A model generated the notes under the pieces. That model saw only the letters and a program-made list of their open reading frames with translations, did no database searches and was not told where the DNA came from. A DNA stretch of 64,000 nt, taken from contig JAJPJA010000103.1 of the NCBI GenBank assembly GCA_021324455.1, positions 29,439 through 93,438 on the forward strand, read 5' to 3'. How positions within the stretch are numbered: the first letter of the stretch is position 1; every line of letters begins with the position of its first letter. The position numbers and the translations under genes were made by a program. The DNA is from Pseudomonadota bacterium. GTDB lineage: Bacteria; Desulfobacterota; Binatia; Binatales; Binataceae. Shown here in pieces: positions 17,213 to 26,242 of this stretch.

Positions 17213-18220
17213 CTATTTGCACGCCTGGTCGAGCTGCACCGGGCAGCGGCTGCGCGCCGACTCGAGCGCGGCTTCGATGATGCGCACCGCGTGATAACCC
17301 GCCATCGCGTCGGCCAGCGGCGGCTGGCGGGTTTCGACCGAATCCAAAAACGCGCGCCATTCGGTATGCAGCGGCTCTTCGGGTGAAAATTCCAGCTGAT
17401 GCATCTCGCCTTCGAGCGCGTCGAAGCCGCCGCCGGGCCGCGCCTGGTGACGATTGCGGAAAGTACGGACCTTGTATTGCGCGACGTTGTAATCGCAAAT
17501 CGCGCTCATCCGATCGCCGGCAACGATAACTTCGCGATACTTGCCCGGCAGATGGTACCCGGCCTCGACCCGGGCGGTGACGGCGGGACCGCCGCGCGCG
17601 GGCGGATACTCCATTACGATCAGCGCCTCGTCCTCCATGCCGCGGCCGAGGAAATCGCCGGTAATCGCGCTGACGCGCGCCGGGGTGCGGCCGAGGATGA
17701 AATTAAACAGGTCGGCGAAATGAATCGCGTCGGCGAACATGACGCCGGTATCGTTGCGCGGCCGTTTGAACCCGCTGAAACATCCGCGCAGGATGCGGAC
17801 CTGACCGAATTCTCCGGCGCCGATCGCGTCGCGCATCCACTGCGTGGCGCGATCGAATCTGAAGATGTGGCCGACCTGCAGGATGCGCCGGCGGCGCTCA
17901 GCCAGTTCGACCAGTTGCAGCGCCTGGGCGGCCTTCAAGGTAATCGGCTTTTCGACGAACACGTCCTTGCCGGCGTCGAGAAAACGCCGGCACAGTTCGA
18001 AATGCGTCTGCGCCGGAGTGGCGACCACGACCGCGTCCGCACTGCCGCCCAACGCCATCGGGTCGGTGGCCAGATGCGAGGGCGCAACCCCGGCCCTGCG
18101 CGCCGTCTCCAGCCGCTGCGCGGACACGTCGGCGACGAACAACTCCAATGGAAGCGAGCGGGCGACCCGCAGATGGTTGGAGCCCCACCGGCCCACGCCC
18201 AGTAACAGAACCTTAATCAC
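17213..18220 (-). CDS. Gfo/Idh/MocA-family NAD(P)-dependent oxidoreductase
   Basis: This 335-residue protein begins with a Rossmann dinucleotide motif (VLLLGVGRWGSNH) and carries the family EKPIT motif around residue 94, then a C-terminal alpha/beta substrate domain. It probably oxidises a nucleotide sugar to the 3-keto form used by the aminotransferase encoded 5 bases downstream. It is the first gene of the three-gene cassette and is divergent from the thiolase-like gene at 18374, with 153 bases between them for two promoters. Confidence 0.9.
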   Translation of the reverse strand: MIKVLLLGVGRWGSNHLRVARSLPLELFVADVSAQRLETARRAGVAPSHLATDPMALGGSADAVVVATPAQTHFELCRRFLDAGKDVFVEKPITLKAAQALQLVELAERRRRILQVGHIFRFDRATQWMRDAIGAGEFGQVRILRGCFSGFKRPRNDTGVMFADAIHFADLFNFILGRTPARVSAITGDFLGRGMEDEALIVMEYPPARGGPAVTARVEAGYHLPGKYREVIVAGDRMSAICDYNVAQYKVRTFRNRHQARPGGGFDALEGEMHQLEFSPEEPLHTEWRAFLDSVETRQPPLADAMAGYHAVRIIEAALESARSRCPVQLDQACK

Positions 18221-18373
18221 GTACCGCCGTCCGGTTTGAAGTCTTCATTGACACCTTAGCGGTTTGCCCGCCGCGATGCATCGGCCCCGCCCGGCGATCA
18301 ACTTCTGCATCAAATCTATGAGGACGATGAGGGATCGCGCTATAAGGCTGGAGCGAAGGAGTCAGGGCCAGCA

Positions 18374-19603
18374 ATGGGTGCATTGACCGACAAGTACTGT
18401 ATCGTGGGGGTGGGTGAGACCCGCTTCATGAAAGCCTCCAACCGCACGCCGCTGTCGATGGCGTGCGAGGCGGTGAAGAAGGCGATGGACGACGCCGGGC
18501 TGACCGCGCGCGAGGTCGACGCGATCACCAGCTTTCAGATCGCAGACTCCACCGATGTCGCCAACGTGGCGCAGGCGCTCGGCATCCGCATAAACTACGG
18601 TTCGGTGGCCTACAGCGGCGGTTCGACGACCGAAGCGCTGACGGCGCACGCCATCGGACTGATCGAAGGCGGCTACTGCAACACGGTCGCGATCTTTCGT
18701 TCGATGAACGGCCGCACGGGGCGGCGGATGGGCGGGCAGGCGCCGGGCGGGGTGGTGCCGCCCAGCCGCGCCGAGGGCGACGCGCAGTTCTACATGCCGT
18801 GGGGGTTTACCACGCCGGCGCAGCATTTCGCCCCCTCCGCGATGCGCTATCTGCATGACTTCGGCGCCAGCACCAAATCGTTCGCCGAAGTGGCGAGCGC
18901 GTTTCGCTACCACGCCGGACTCAATCCCAAGGCGCTGATGCGGGCGCCGATGACGATCGAGGATCATCAGCGGTCGCGATGGGTGGCCAAGCCCTTCCGG
19001 CTGCTGGACTGCTGCCTTGAGACCGATGTGGCGTCGGCGTTCATCGTGACCTCGCGCGAACGCGCCTACGACCTGCGCCAGCCGCCGGTTTTCATCCTCG
19101 GCGGCAGCGCGCGCACCTATGCCGACAATCCCGCATGGAACCATTCGCGGCTGCGTCCTTATCTGCAGGCCGGCAACTTCGCCCGTCAGCGCGTGTGGGG
19201 CATGTCAGGTATCCGGCCTGAAGATATCGACGTGCTGTCGATTTATGACGCGTTCACCTACACCGTGATTCTACAGCTTGAGGCCTATGGCTTTTGCGCA
19301 ATCGGCGAGGCCGCGGAATTCGTCAAAGGCGGGCGGCTGCGGATCGACCATGAACTGCCGACCAATCTTTCCGGCGGGCATCTGTCGGAGGGCTATGCGC
19401 ATGGCGTCGCGCTGGTCAATGAGGTGGTGCGCCAATTGCGCCATCGCGCGGACGATTCGTGTCCCGGATGGGCGGAGGGCAGGCATACGTACGATCGTCA
19501 GGCGGGATGCCGCCAGGTAAGGCGGGCGCGCTTCGGCGCCAGCCTGGGATGGGGCACGGAAACGCGGGGCAGCTGCTTGATTTTGCGCAGCGCCTCGGCC
19601 TAG
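18374..19603 (+). CDS. Thiolase-like (SCP-x/lipid-transfer type) protein
   Basis: This 409-residue thiolase-fold protein begins CIVGVGETRF, with a YDAFT segment and a C-terminal GWGTETRGSCLIL strand. The CxSG nucleophile motif of true thiolases is not seen; the matching position reads SGGSTTEA. This suggests a non-condensing member such as the Ltp2 retro-aldolase of steroid side-chain degradation. The next gene encodes a DUF35 Zn-ribbon protein, the known partner type of Ltp2. The C-terminal 55 residues are unusually basic and Cys-containing; I checked for a frameshift and found the frame credible to its end. The substrate is unknown. Confidence 0.86.
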   Translation: MGALTDKYCIVGVGETRFMKASNRTPLSMACEAVKKAMDDAGLTAREVDAITSFQIADSTDVANVAQALGIRINYGSVAYSGGSTTEALTAHAIGLIEGGYCNTVAIFRSMNGRTGRRMGGQAPGGVVPPSRAEGDAQFYMPWGFTTPAQHFAPSAMRYLHDFGASTKSFAEVASAFRYHAGLNPKALMRAPMTIEDHQRSRWVAKPFRLLDCCLETDVASAFIVTSRERAYDLRQPPVFILGGSARTYADNPAWNHSRLRPYLQAGNFARQRVWGMSGIRPEDIDVLSIYDAFTYTVILQLEAYGFCAIGEAAEFVKGGRLRIDHELPTNLSGGHLSEGYAHGVALVNEVVRQLRHRADDSCPGWAEGRHTYDRQAGCRQVRRARFGASLGWGTETRGSCLILRSASA

Positions 19604-19632
19604 TTATCGTCAGGGAAAGCGAGAGGTATGCA

Positions 19633-20103
19633 ATGCCCGGAGAAATCGACTACAGCAAGATCAACATCATCCCCGACCAGGACACCGCCGAATGGTGGGA
19701 GGGGACCAAACGGCACAAGTTTCTGGTCCGCCAATGCAAGCAATGCGGGCACAAGTGGTTTCCGCCTTTCCCGGCCTGCGCCAAATGCACCTCGATGGAC
19801 CTGACCTGGTACGAAACCGCCGGCAAGGGGGTCATCCACAGCTATGTCGTAGTGACGCAGCCAATCCTGGCCGCGTTCGTCACCGCGGTGCCTTATGTCG
19901 TCGGCCTGATTGAACTTGACGACTGCCACGAAGCTGACGGCCGGCTGACCCGCGTCGCCGGGGTGATGAAGGACGACGAAGCCGAGGTGGCAATCGGATT
20001 GCCGGTTGAAGTGGTATTCGAGCCCACCGGCGATCCCAATTTCATCATGCCGCGATGGAAAATCTGCGGAACGGCATCCAATACCTGGAAGTTTACCGAA
20101 TAA
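19633..20103 (+). CDS. DUF35 OB-fold/Zn-ribbon acyl-CoA-binding protein
   Basis: This 156-residue protein has an N-terminal helix and rubredoxin-like zinc ribbon (CKQC, then CAKC 16 residues later). An OB-fold follows, with GKGVIHSYVVV and PYVVGLIEL strands. ATG 19633 is preceded by GAGAGG; the frame is open upstream inside the thiolase gene but has no signal there. DUF35 proteins pair with thiolase-like proteins to form aldolase or thiolase complexes (for example ChsH2 with Ltp2). The gap to the preceding stop is 29 bases, so the two are probably one operon. Confidence 0.9.
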   Translation: MPGEIDYSKINIIPDQDTAEWWEGTKRHKFLVRQCKQCGHKWFPPFPACAKCTSMDLTWYETAGKGVIHSYVVVTQPILAAFVTAVPYVVGLIELDDCHEADGRLTRVAGVMKDDEAEVAIGLPVEVVFEPTGDPNFIMPRWKICGTASNTWKFTE

Positions 20104-20241
20104 CGGATCGGGCGGCGGAGCAATCCTGCCGCCTGCAACTCCTCCTCGGGCTCCGGCGCGCATCCGGAGTCCATGGGTCGGCGACGGTCCTGCGGCGGTG
20201 GCAAGGGGATTGCTGGGGTTTGAGGGCAATCGCCGCTAAAG

Positions 20242-20523
20242 TTGGTCAGTAACTTGGTACCGTCTGCAATAGTCCCGCAGGTGGCGCGGCCGTCCAATCC
20301 CCGGCCCATCCAGCCGGTACGAACCGGCGAGCTTCTGATCGCGCTCGGCGTGATTGCGCTGATGGCGCTGCTGATCAGTACCGGATACCTGCTGGGACGC
20401 ATGCAGCAGCGGCGCAGCGCCCGCCGCCACATCAAGTCGCGCCAATTGAAAACGCGCATCGATAGCCGCCAGCTTCAGCATCAGCGGCGCAACCTGCGGC
20501 TGGTTACACGCAAGCGGCGCTGA
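20242..20523 (+). CDS. Small single-helix membrane protein, hypothetical
   Basis: The frame encodes up to 93 residues from TTG 20242; GTG 20281 is an alternative start. One strong transmembrane helix (ELLIALGVIALMALLISTGY) is followed by a very basic tail with alternating Arg, His and Gln (for example RRHIKSRQLKTRIDSRQL). The charge pattern predicts an N-out or N-in single-pass topology with the tail in the cytoplasm, where it could bind nucleic acid or membrane. I recognise no family. No good ribosome site was found, so the gene may be spurious. Confidence 0.4.
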   Translation: MVSNLVPSAIVPQVARPSNPRPIQPVRTGELLIALGVIALMALLISTGYLLGRMQQRRSARRHIKSRQLKTRIDSRQLQHQRRNLRLVTRKRR

Positions 20524-20715
20524 GCTGGATTCCGGCGTGACCGCGGCGCGCGATGGTGGCGGCGCCCACTGCCCAATTTAAAGGCATCTGCCCGCGAATT
20601 GACCGCCCCTATCCGGTCGCTCCTTTCATTGTGCAATGTTTGCGTCGGCACCGTTTTTGCCCTTCCCCGCTCGAACGCCGCGATTATTACGGCAGGCGTC
20701 AAAACGGAGGTTCTA

Positions 20716-22386
20716 ATGGCTGAAGAGCGACAACCAACAATGGTGCCGACCCTGGGTCTGACCGGGGTCACGGTCAACGCGATGGCGCTGATCGCACCGG
20801 GAGCCTTCCTGTGGATCACATTCGTGCTGCAGGCGGGCTACGTGTTTCCGTCGGGCCTGGCGATGTGGAGCGGTATCTTTGTCGCTCTGATGCTGGCCTA
20901 CGCCACCGCGATTTCATACGCTGAATTGGCCAAGTTGTATCCCGGCGCCGGCAGTTCATACCTGTTCGCCGAGCAGGCGTTTTTGGGCAAGACCCACGCC
21001 TACCGTTTCGCGCGCATCGCCAAGTTCGTCATCGGCTGGGCCTCGCATCTGTACTACTGGGTGTATCCCGGAGTGATGGTGGCGACGATGGGCGTGATGG
21101 TGGGCTACATCGTGGGCAACGTTTTTCCCAACACGATCAATCCCGCCACGCCGGGCCCGGTTTTCATGGCCCTGGTCGCGATCGTCTTCTCCTACTTTGT
21201 CGCCTATATCGCGTTTCGCGGGGTCACCGGCTCGACGATGGTGAACATCGCGATCAACGGTATCCAGATCGTGGCCCTGCTGTTCTTCTCCGCCCTGGCC
21301 ATCGCCTACCGCCTGTCGCATCCGGCCGGATCCACCGGCCTGGCCCTGGACGCGTCGGGCAACGTGATCAGCAGCGTATTGCATTACGGGATGAGCGGCG
21401 ATACGCCGTCGCACGCCAGCGCCATCTCGGTCATCCTGCCGCATCGGTTCGACTGGGTGATGCTGCAGGCGACCATCGCGATCCTTCTGCTGGTCGGATT
21501 CGAGTCGGTCACGGCGCTGGGCGAAGAAGCCAAGAACCCCAAGAAGGACATTCCGCGCGGCGTGCTCCTGTCGCTGACCATCCAGGGGCTGATCTGCTAC
21601 CTGATTGAATACTTCGCGGCCAACTACTTCATGAGCAGCGCCTATTCGCTGGCGGCGGCCAAAGGGTCGGCGGCTCCGATCGGCGACATGATGGTGCTGG
21701 TCGGCAATGCGCTGCTGGGCGGGCATGGCCAGGCCTTCATGCTGGTCGAGGCGTTCACCGTCTTTTTGGCGTTAATCGGGACCACGCTCAGTTGCATCAA
21801 CACCGGCGCGCGCGTGACCTACGCGATGGGCCGCGACGAGGAGGTACCGGAGCATTTCGGTCTGCTGCACGGCGAAACCCTGACCCCGCATCGCGCGATC
21901 TGGGTTCTGGCCACGATCACCGCGGTGCTCGGCGCCTACGCCGCGATCTATTTCTTCGCCGGCGGCTCCGCGCCCGACGACAAGGCCATCGCTGCGCTCC
22001 CGCACAACATCTGGTACGCGGCCGGTATGAGTTCTAACGGGTACCTGTCCACACTGCCCAACGGATTGCTGCTGGTGACCCTAATCTCCAACTTCGGCAC
22101 CTTCATGCTCTACGGGCTGACCAACATCATCTGCATGGTGGCCTTTTACGAGCATCAGGAGTTCCACGGCTTCAAGCACATGGTGGTGCCGATCTTCGGC
22201 GCGATCGCGAACTTCGCCTGCATGGCCTTCTACATCATCGGACCGCTGGAAGGGATCGGCAGCGCGAAGGAACCGTTGATGGCGGTGGCGATCTCGATCA
22301 TCTGGGGTGTTTACGGGGCGATATACTTCGTGCGCAACTCGCGCAAACGCGGAAAGGAGACGATGGTTGTAGCGAAGACCGCCTGA
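20716..22386 (+). CDS. APC-superfamily amino acid permease
   Basis: This 556-residue integral membrane protein has about 12-14 hydrophobic helices. TM1 carries GLTGVTVNAMALIAPGAF, matching the APC substrate-binding unwound helix, and a GFESVTALGEEAKNPKKDIP segment is a hallmark of APC amino acid permeases. ATG 20716 follows an ideal AACGGAGG ribosome site by five bases; the open frame further upstream is discounted. It probably imports an amino acid or amine. It stands before the phosphatase-kinase-Amt group but is separated from it by a strong hairpin. Confidence 0.9.
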   Translation: MAEERQPTMVPTLGLTGVTVNAMALIAPGAFLWITFVLQAGYVFPSGLAMWSGIFVALMLAYATAISYAELAKLYPGAGSSYLFAEQAFLGKTHAYRFARIAKFVIGWASHLYYWVYPGVMVATMGVMVGYIVGNVFPNTINPATPGPVFMALVAIVFSYFVAYIAFRGVTGSTMVNIAINGIQIVALLFFSALAIAYRLSHPAGSTGLALDASGNVISSVLHYGMSGDTPSHASAISVILPHRFDWVMLQATIAILLLVGFESVTALGEEAKNPKKDIPRGVLLSLTIQGLICYLIEYFAANYFMSSAYSLAAAKGSAAPIGDMMVLVGNALLGGHGQAFMLVEAFTVFLALIGTTLSCINTGARVTYAMGRDEEVPEHFGLLHGETLTPHRAIWVLATITAVLGAYAAIYFFAGGSAPDDKAIAALPHNIWYAAGMSSNGYLSTLPNGLLLVTLISNFGTFMLYGLTNIICMVAFYEHQEFHGFKHMVVPIFGAIANFACMAFYIIGPLEGIGSAKEPLMAVAISIIWGVYGAIYFVRNSRKRGKETMVVAKTA

Positions 22387-22413
22387 GTTGGCATAAACGT
22401 TAGTGAATCGAAC

Positions 22414-22444
22414 GGGCGGACTGCGGCGTCGCCGCGGTCCGCCC
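22414..22444 (+). terminator. Strong hairpin after the permease gene
   Basis: A 14-bp stem (GGGCGGACTGCGGC paired with GCCGCGGTCCGCCC, one G-T wobble) closes on a 3-base GTC loop, 28 bases after the permease stop. There is no T-run, so it may be a factor-dependent terminator or transcript-stabilising structure. Its presence argues against the longer phosphatase start at 22403. Confidence 0.6.
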
Positions 22445-22510
22445 CTTGCCACTTTCAGATGCGCCCCGCCGGCGGTGGTCGGAAGCGGTGGGCGAGTTGG
22501 ATTTGATAAC

Positions 22511-23332
22511 GTGACCGCAAGCCCTGACCCTGGTGATTTCGAAATCGCCGCGCTCTCCGACATTGGATGTTCGCGCTCCAACAACGAGGACTTCTGCGGC
22601 CATCTGATCGAGAGCCCGAGCGAAGTTGTGTTTGCGGTGGCCGACGGCGTCGGCGGCTATGACGGCGGCGAGGTCGCCAGCCAGATGGCGGTCGAGGTCA
22701 CCTTGTCGGCTTATCACGAAAGCGCGCCCTCGCTCGGCCCGGCCAAGCGGCTGTATCGCGCCGTTCAGCGCGCCAATATCGAAATCCATAACCGCTCGCT
22801 TACGGTGCCCGAATTGCGCCGCATGGCCACCACGCTAACCGCCGTGGCGGTGGCCGACGGCGCCCTGTATGCGGTTCATGTCGGCGATTGCCGCCTTTAC
22901 CTGATCCGCGGCAGCCGTATTCAGCAGATGACCAAGGATCACACCGTGATCGGCGAGCGTGTGCGTCTGGGACTGATCAGCGAGAAGGAGGCGCGCAATC
23001 ATCCCGAACGCTCGGCGCTCAGCCGCTGCCTGGGGCGGGAACTGATCGCGTCGCTCGACCGCCTGAGTATGCCGCTGCGATCGGGCGACCGCGTGATCGT
23101 GTGCACCGACGGCTTGCACGGCGTGCTGGAAGACGGCGACATCGATCAGCTGTCGCGCAATCTGAGCGCGCCGCAGGCCTGCCGCAGGCTGATCGACAGC
23201 GCCAATGAGCGCGGCGCCGCGGACAACGTCACCGCCGCCGTCCTGATCGCCCATAACGGCTCGACTACCGCCGACCTGCCGGGTCCGGGATGGCGCGAGC
23301 GGCTGCGGGGGCTGCTGCGGATGGGCCGTTGA
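22511..23332 (+). CDS. PP2C-family Ser/Thr protein phosphatase
   Basis: The product (273 residues from GTG 22511) is a soluble metal-dependent phosphatase of the PrpC/Stp type. Metal-binding motifs are intact: SDIGCSRSNNED near the N-terminus, VADGVGGYDGGE, VHVGDCRLYLI and the C-terminal GAADNVTAAVL. A GTG at 22403 would add 36 unrelated residues and include the hairpin at 22414-22444, so the later start is preferred. The kinase gene begins 63 bases downstream, forming the standard bacterial phosphatase/kinase pair expected to act on shared substrates. Confidence 0.9.
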   Translation: MTASPDPGDFEIAALSDIGCSRSNNEDFCGHLIESPSEVVFAVADGVGGYDGGEVASQMAVEVTLSAYHESAPSLGPAKRLYRAVQRANIEIHNRSLTVPELRRMATTLTAVAVADGALYAVHVGDCRLYLIRGSRIQQMTKDHTVIGERVRLGLISEKEARNHPERSALSRCLGRELIASLDRLSMPLRSGDRVIVCTDGLHGVLEDGDIDQLSRNLSAPQACRRLIDSANERGAADNVTAAVLIAHNGSTTADLPGPGWRERLRGLLRMGR

Positions 23333-23395
23333 CCGGTTTTGAGAACGGGTGATAACCTTCGCGCCCAAATCATGGCGTCGGCAGGCGGATAAACG

Positions 23396-24409
23396 GTGCG
23401 CGAGGTAAGCGTCGGGGAACGCCTCGACCAATATCAGATCACGGAGCTGATCGCGCGCAGCGGGATGGCGTCGATTCTGAAAGCAATTGATACCGAATCC
23501 AACCAGACAGTCGCGCTGAAAGTCCCCTATCCGCAGTTCGAATCCGACGTGGTGTTCTACGAGCGCTTCCGCCGCGAAGAAGCGATCGGACAGCGCCTGA
23601 ACCATCCCAACATCATCAAAGTCCTCACCCCGCGGCGCAAAAGCCGGATGTACATCGCGATGGAATACGTTGAGGGCGCCTCGCTGCGCGCGCTGCTGCG
23701 CGACAAGCGTCCGTTTGCACCCGAACGGGCATTGGGTTACGCGCGCCAGGTCTGCGGCGCCCTGGTCTATATGCATGACGAGGGCGTGGTGCATCGCGAC
23801 CTCAAGCCGGAAAACATGCTGGTGACCGAGACCGACCAGATCAAAATCATGGATTTCGGCATCGCGCTGGATGAAAGCGCCAGACGGCTTACCTGGGCCG
23901 GTCTGTCCACCACTATCGGTACGCCCGACTACATGGCGCCCGAGCAGATCAGCGGACGGCGCGGCGACGCGCGCACCGATATCTACTCGCTGGGGATGAT
24001 CCTGTACGAGATGCTGACGGCGAACCTGCCTTACGAGGGCGCCAACGTTTACGCCGTGATGAAAGCCAAGGCGTCCGAGGATCCGCAGCCGCCGACCCGG
24101 TGGGTGCCGGACCTCGACCCCAAGCTGGAAGAAATCGTGCTGCGCGCAATCGAACGCGCGCCGCGCAATCGCTACGCCAGCGCGCGCCAGATGCTGGCCG
24201 ACCTGGAAAATCCCGCGCAGGTGCAGGTCACCGGACGCGCCCACAGCCTGCATCCGCGCGCGAGCTGGAAACGTCTGCGGGCAATCCTGATGACGGGACT
24301 GTTCTTCACCTCGCTCATCGCCATCTTCGCCCTGCTGGTATGGCTGGCGCGGCGCTATCCGGCCGCGCCTGCGCGCACCCAGGGCGCCTATCGCGGTACC
24401 ACACGATGA
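23396..24409 (+). CDS. Membrane-anchored Ser/Thr protein kinase (PknB/Hanks type)
   Basis: This 337-residue protein has a complete Hanks-type kinase domain (about residues 12-275): Lys42 in VALKV, the HRDLKPEN catalytic loop, DFG, and a GTPDYMAPEQ activation segment. The Gly-rich loop is the SGMAS variant common in bacteria. One transmembrane helix near residues 298-320 precedes a tail of about 17 residues. There are no PASTA or other extracellular sensor domains, so any signal must come from inside or from partner proteins. The start is GTG. The stop overlaps the Amt start (ATGA), which couples it to an ammonium transporter. Confidence 0.93.
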   Translation: MREVSVGERLDQYQITELIARSGMASILKAIDTESNQTVALKVPYPQFESDVVFYERFRREEAIGQRLNHPNIIKVLTPRRKSRMYIAMEYVEGASLRALLRDKRPFAPERALGYARQVCGALVYMHDEGVVHRDLKPENMLVTETDQIKIMDFGIALDESARRLTWAGLSTTIGTPDYMAPEQISGRRGDARTDIYSLGMILYEMLTANLPYEGANVYAVMKAKASEDPQPPTRWVPDLDPKLEEIVLRAIERAPRNRYASARQMLADLENPAQVQVTGRAHSLHPRASWKRLRAILMTGLFFTSLIAIFALLVWLARRYPAAPARTQGAYRGTTR

Positions 24410-25824
24410 ATCCTTCGCACCGCTTCGCCGTCGGGCTCGCCGCCGTGATGCTGCTGGTTCCCTCGATCGCCGCCGCCGCACCGCTGAGCGCCGGTCCCGA
24501 GCAGTCGCTCAACCTGGCCTGGGTGCTGGTGGCCGGCTTCCTCGTGATGTTCATGCAGCTGGGATTCGCGCTGCTGGAGACCGGCTTCACGCGCTCCAAA
24601 AACGCGGTCAATACGATGGCGATGAACCTGGTCATCTATCCGATCGGCCTGCTTGGATTTTTCCTGACCGGATACGGTCTGATGCTGGGCGGCGTCGGCC
24701 AGTATGCGTCGCTGGGCACGATGACGATCGGCCATCATGAACTTACGCTGAATGTCGCGGGACGCGCCTTTGGGATTGTGGGGCTGACCAAGTTCGCGTT
24801 GTTGAGTGTGGCGGGCGACCCCGGCAGCCTCGCGATGTTTCTGTTCGCGGTCGTGTTCATGGACACCGCGGCCACGATTCCCACCGGCGCGATGGCCGAG
24901 CGATGGAAGTTCTCCGCCTTCTTCATCTATGGCCTGTTCATGTCGATGTTCCTCTATCCGCTGTATGGCAATTGGGTGTGGGGCGGAGGATGGCTGGCGC
25001 AACTGGGAGTCAACTTCGGACTGGGACATGGACACGTGGACTTCGCCGGTTCATCGGTGGTGCATATGACCGGCGGCGTCACCGCGCTGGCGGGAACCCT
25101 GGTGCTGGGGCCCCGTATCGGCAAGTTCCGGCGCGACCAGGCAATCGGAGCGATGCCGGGGCATAACCTCCCGATGGCGATAACCGGCACGCTGATTCTG
25201 GCCTTCGGATGGTTCGGCTTCAACTGCGGATCGACGTTTGCCGCGTCCGATTCGCGCATCGCGCTGATCGCGGTCAATACCATGCTGTCGAGCGCGGCCG
25301 GCGCGCTGGCGGCGTTGCTTGCGATGTGGCTGCGCTATGGACGGCCGGATATCGCGATCACATGCAACGGCCTGCTGGGCGGCCTGGTGGCGATCACCGC
25401 GCCCTGCGCGTTCGTGTCGCCGTTGGCCGCGATTCTTATCGGCATTGTGGCCGGGCTGATCACCGACTGGAGCGTGATCATGCTCGAGCGGCATCTGCAC
25501 GTCGACGATCCGGTGGGCGCAATCGCGGTGCACGGCGTGTGCGGGATGTGGGGCGCGCTCGCCCTCGGCATCTTCGCCGACGGCACCTACGGCGTCGGAT
25601 GGAACGGCGTCGCGGGTCCGGTGCGCGGTCTGCTGTTCGGCGACTCGTCCCAATTGCTGGCCCAAATAATCGGCGTCAGCACCAACCTGGTGGCGATCTT
25701 CTCCCTGTCGATGGCGTTCTTCGCAATCGTGGAACGCACCATCGGCAACCGCGTAGCCGCCGAAGTGGAATGGTCGGGCCTCGACACCTTGGAAATGGGC
25801 AGCGACGCCTACCCCAAGAGTTGA
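24406..25824 (+). CDS. amt: Ammonium transporter (Amt family), kinase-linked
   Basis: This 472-residue protein has an N-terminal signal (cleavage likely after AAAA) and about 11 membrane helices. The two pore histidines appear in SSVVHMTGGVTAL and VHGVCGMWGALALG, and the GFALLETGFTRSKN segment is typical of Amt. The C-terminal tail reads GLDTLEMGSDAYP rather than the usual EHG-AY form. No glnK/glnB PII gene is adjacent, unlike most Amt loci. It overlaps the kinase gene by four bases, so regulation by phosphorylation is a fair hypothesis, but no target site can be named. Confidence 0.94.
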   Translation: MNPSHRFAVGLAAVMLLVPSIAAAAPLSAGPEQSLNLAWVLVAGFLVMFMQLGFALLETGFTRSKNAVNTMAMNLVIYPIGLLGFFLTGYGLMLGGVGQYASLGTMTIGHHELTLNVAGRAFGIVGLTKFALLSVAGDPGSLAMFLFAVVFMDTAATIPTGAMAERWKFSAFFIYGLFMSMFLYPLYGNWVWGGGWLAQLGVNFGLGHGHVDFAGSSVVHMTGGVTALAGTLVLGPRIGKFRRDQAIGAMPGHNLPMAITGTLILAFGWFGFNCGSTFAASDSRIALIAVNTMLSSAAGALAALLAMWLRYGRPDIAITCNGLLGGLVAITAPCAFVSPLAAILIGIVAGLITDWSVIMLERHLHVDDPVGAIAVHGVCGMWGALALGIFADGTYGVGWNGVAGPVRGLLFGDSSQLLAQIIGVSTNLVAIFSLSMAFFAIVERTIGNRVAAEVEWSGLDTLEMGSDAYPKS

Positions 25825-25833
25825 GTAGGGCAG

Positions 25834-25856
25834 GCGTCCGTGCCCGTTTCGGACGC
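25834..25856 (+). terminator. Hairpin after amt
   Basis: GCGTCCG (25834-25840) and CGGACGC (25850-25856) form a 7-bp stem with a 9-base loop, ten bases past the amt stop. No T-run follows. Placement suggests the end of the phosphatase-kinase-amt transcript. Confidence 0.45.
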
Positions 25857-26242
25857 GCGCGGCGCCGCCTTGCCAGGCCGCAACTCGCGCGGAGAAAAGT
25901 AGCGCGATGAATGCTGCCCTGCTGCTTCAGCGTGAAAGCGCCGCCTGGATCGGTGCCGATGCTGGCAAAGGGCGGGAATGAAGCATTCAGCGCCTGCACA
26001 CAGGACGGCCCGGGCAGCGACTGCCGGCCCCGCCGAGTACGTCTCAGCCGCTCTGGCCGCGCCGCGGCAGCAGAGGGGGACAGTGCGTCCGCCCCGGTCA
26101 TCGCCGCAGTCATGACGGCGCCGGTGGGATCGATCGACGGGATATCGCCGATCAGCGGCGCGGTTACAACAGGCCAGCAAGTTCACCAATGCTATTTTTT
26201 TGACTGCTGAGCGCCTCTCTTCGCCCAGAAAAACACCCGCGC
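25857..26242. other. Intergenic gap, no gene seen
   Basis: These 386 bases separate amt from the convergent Rieske gene. Open frames exist on both strands (25911-26210 plus, 25809-26189 minus), but neither has a recognisable fold, a ribosome site or coherent composition. I see no RNA gene or repeat in it. Confidence 0.5.

Noticed and set aside
15365..18220. Full O-antigen or capsule cluster
   Set aside because: Only three genes are present and there is no polymerase, flippase or further transferase on either side.
19440..19603. Suspected frameshift in the C-terminus of the first thiolase-like protein
   Set aside because: The end of the frame (FGASLGWGTETRGSCLIL) matches the expected final strand of the fold, so the frame is probably continuous despite its basic composition.
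25809..26210. Open frames on both strands in the gap after amt
   Set aside because: No ribosome site, no motif and no sensible hydrophobicity or charge pattern in either strand.
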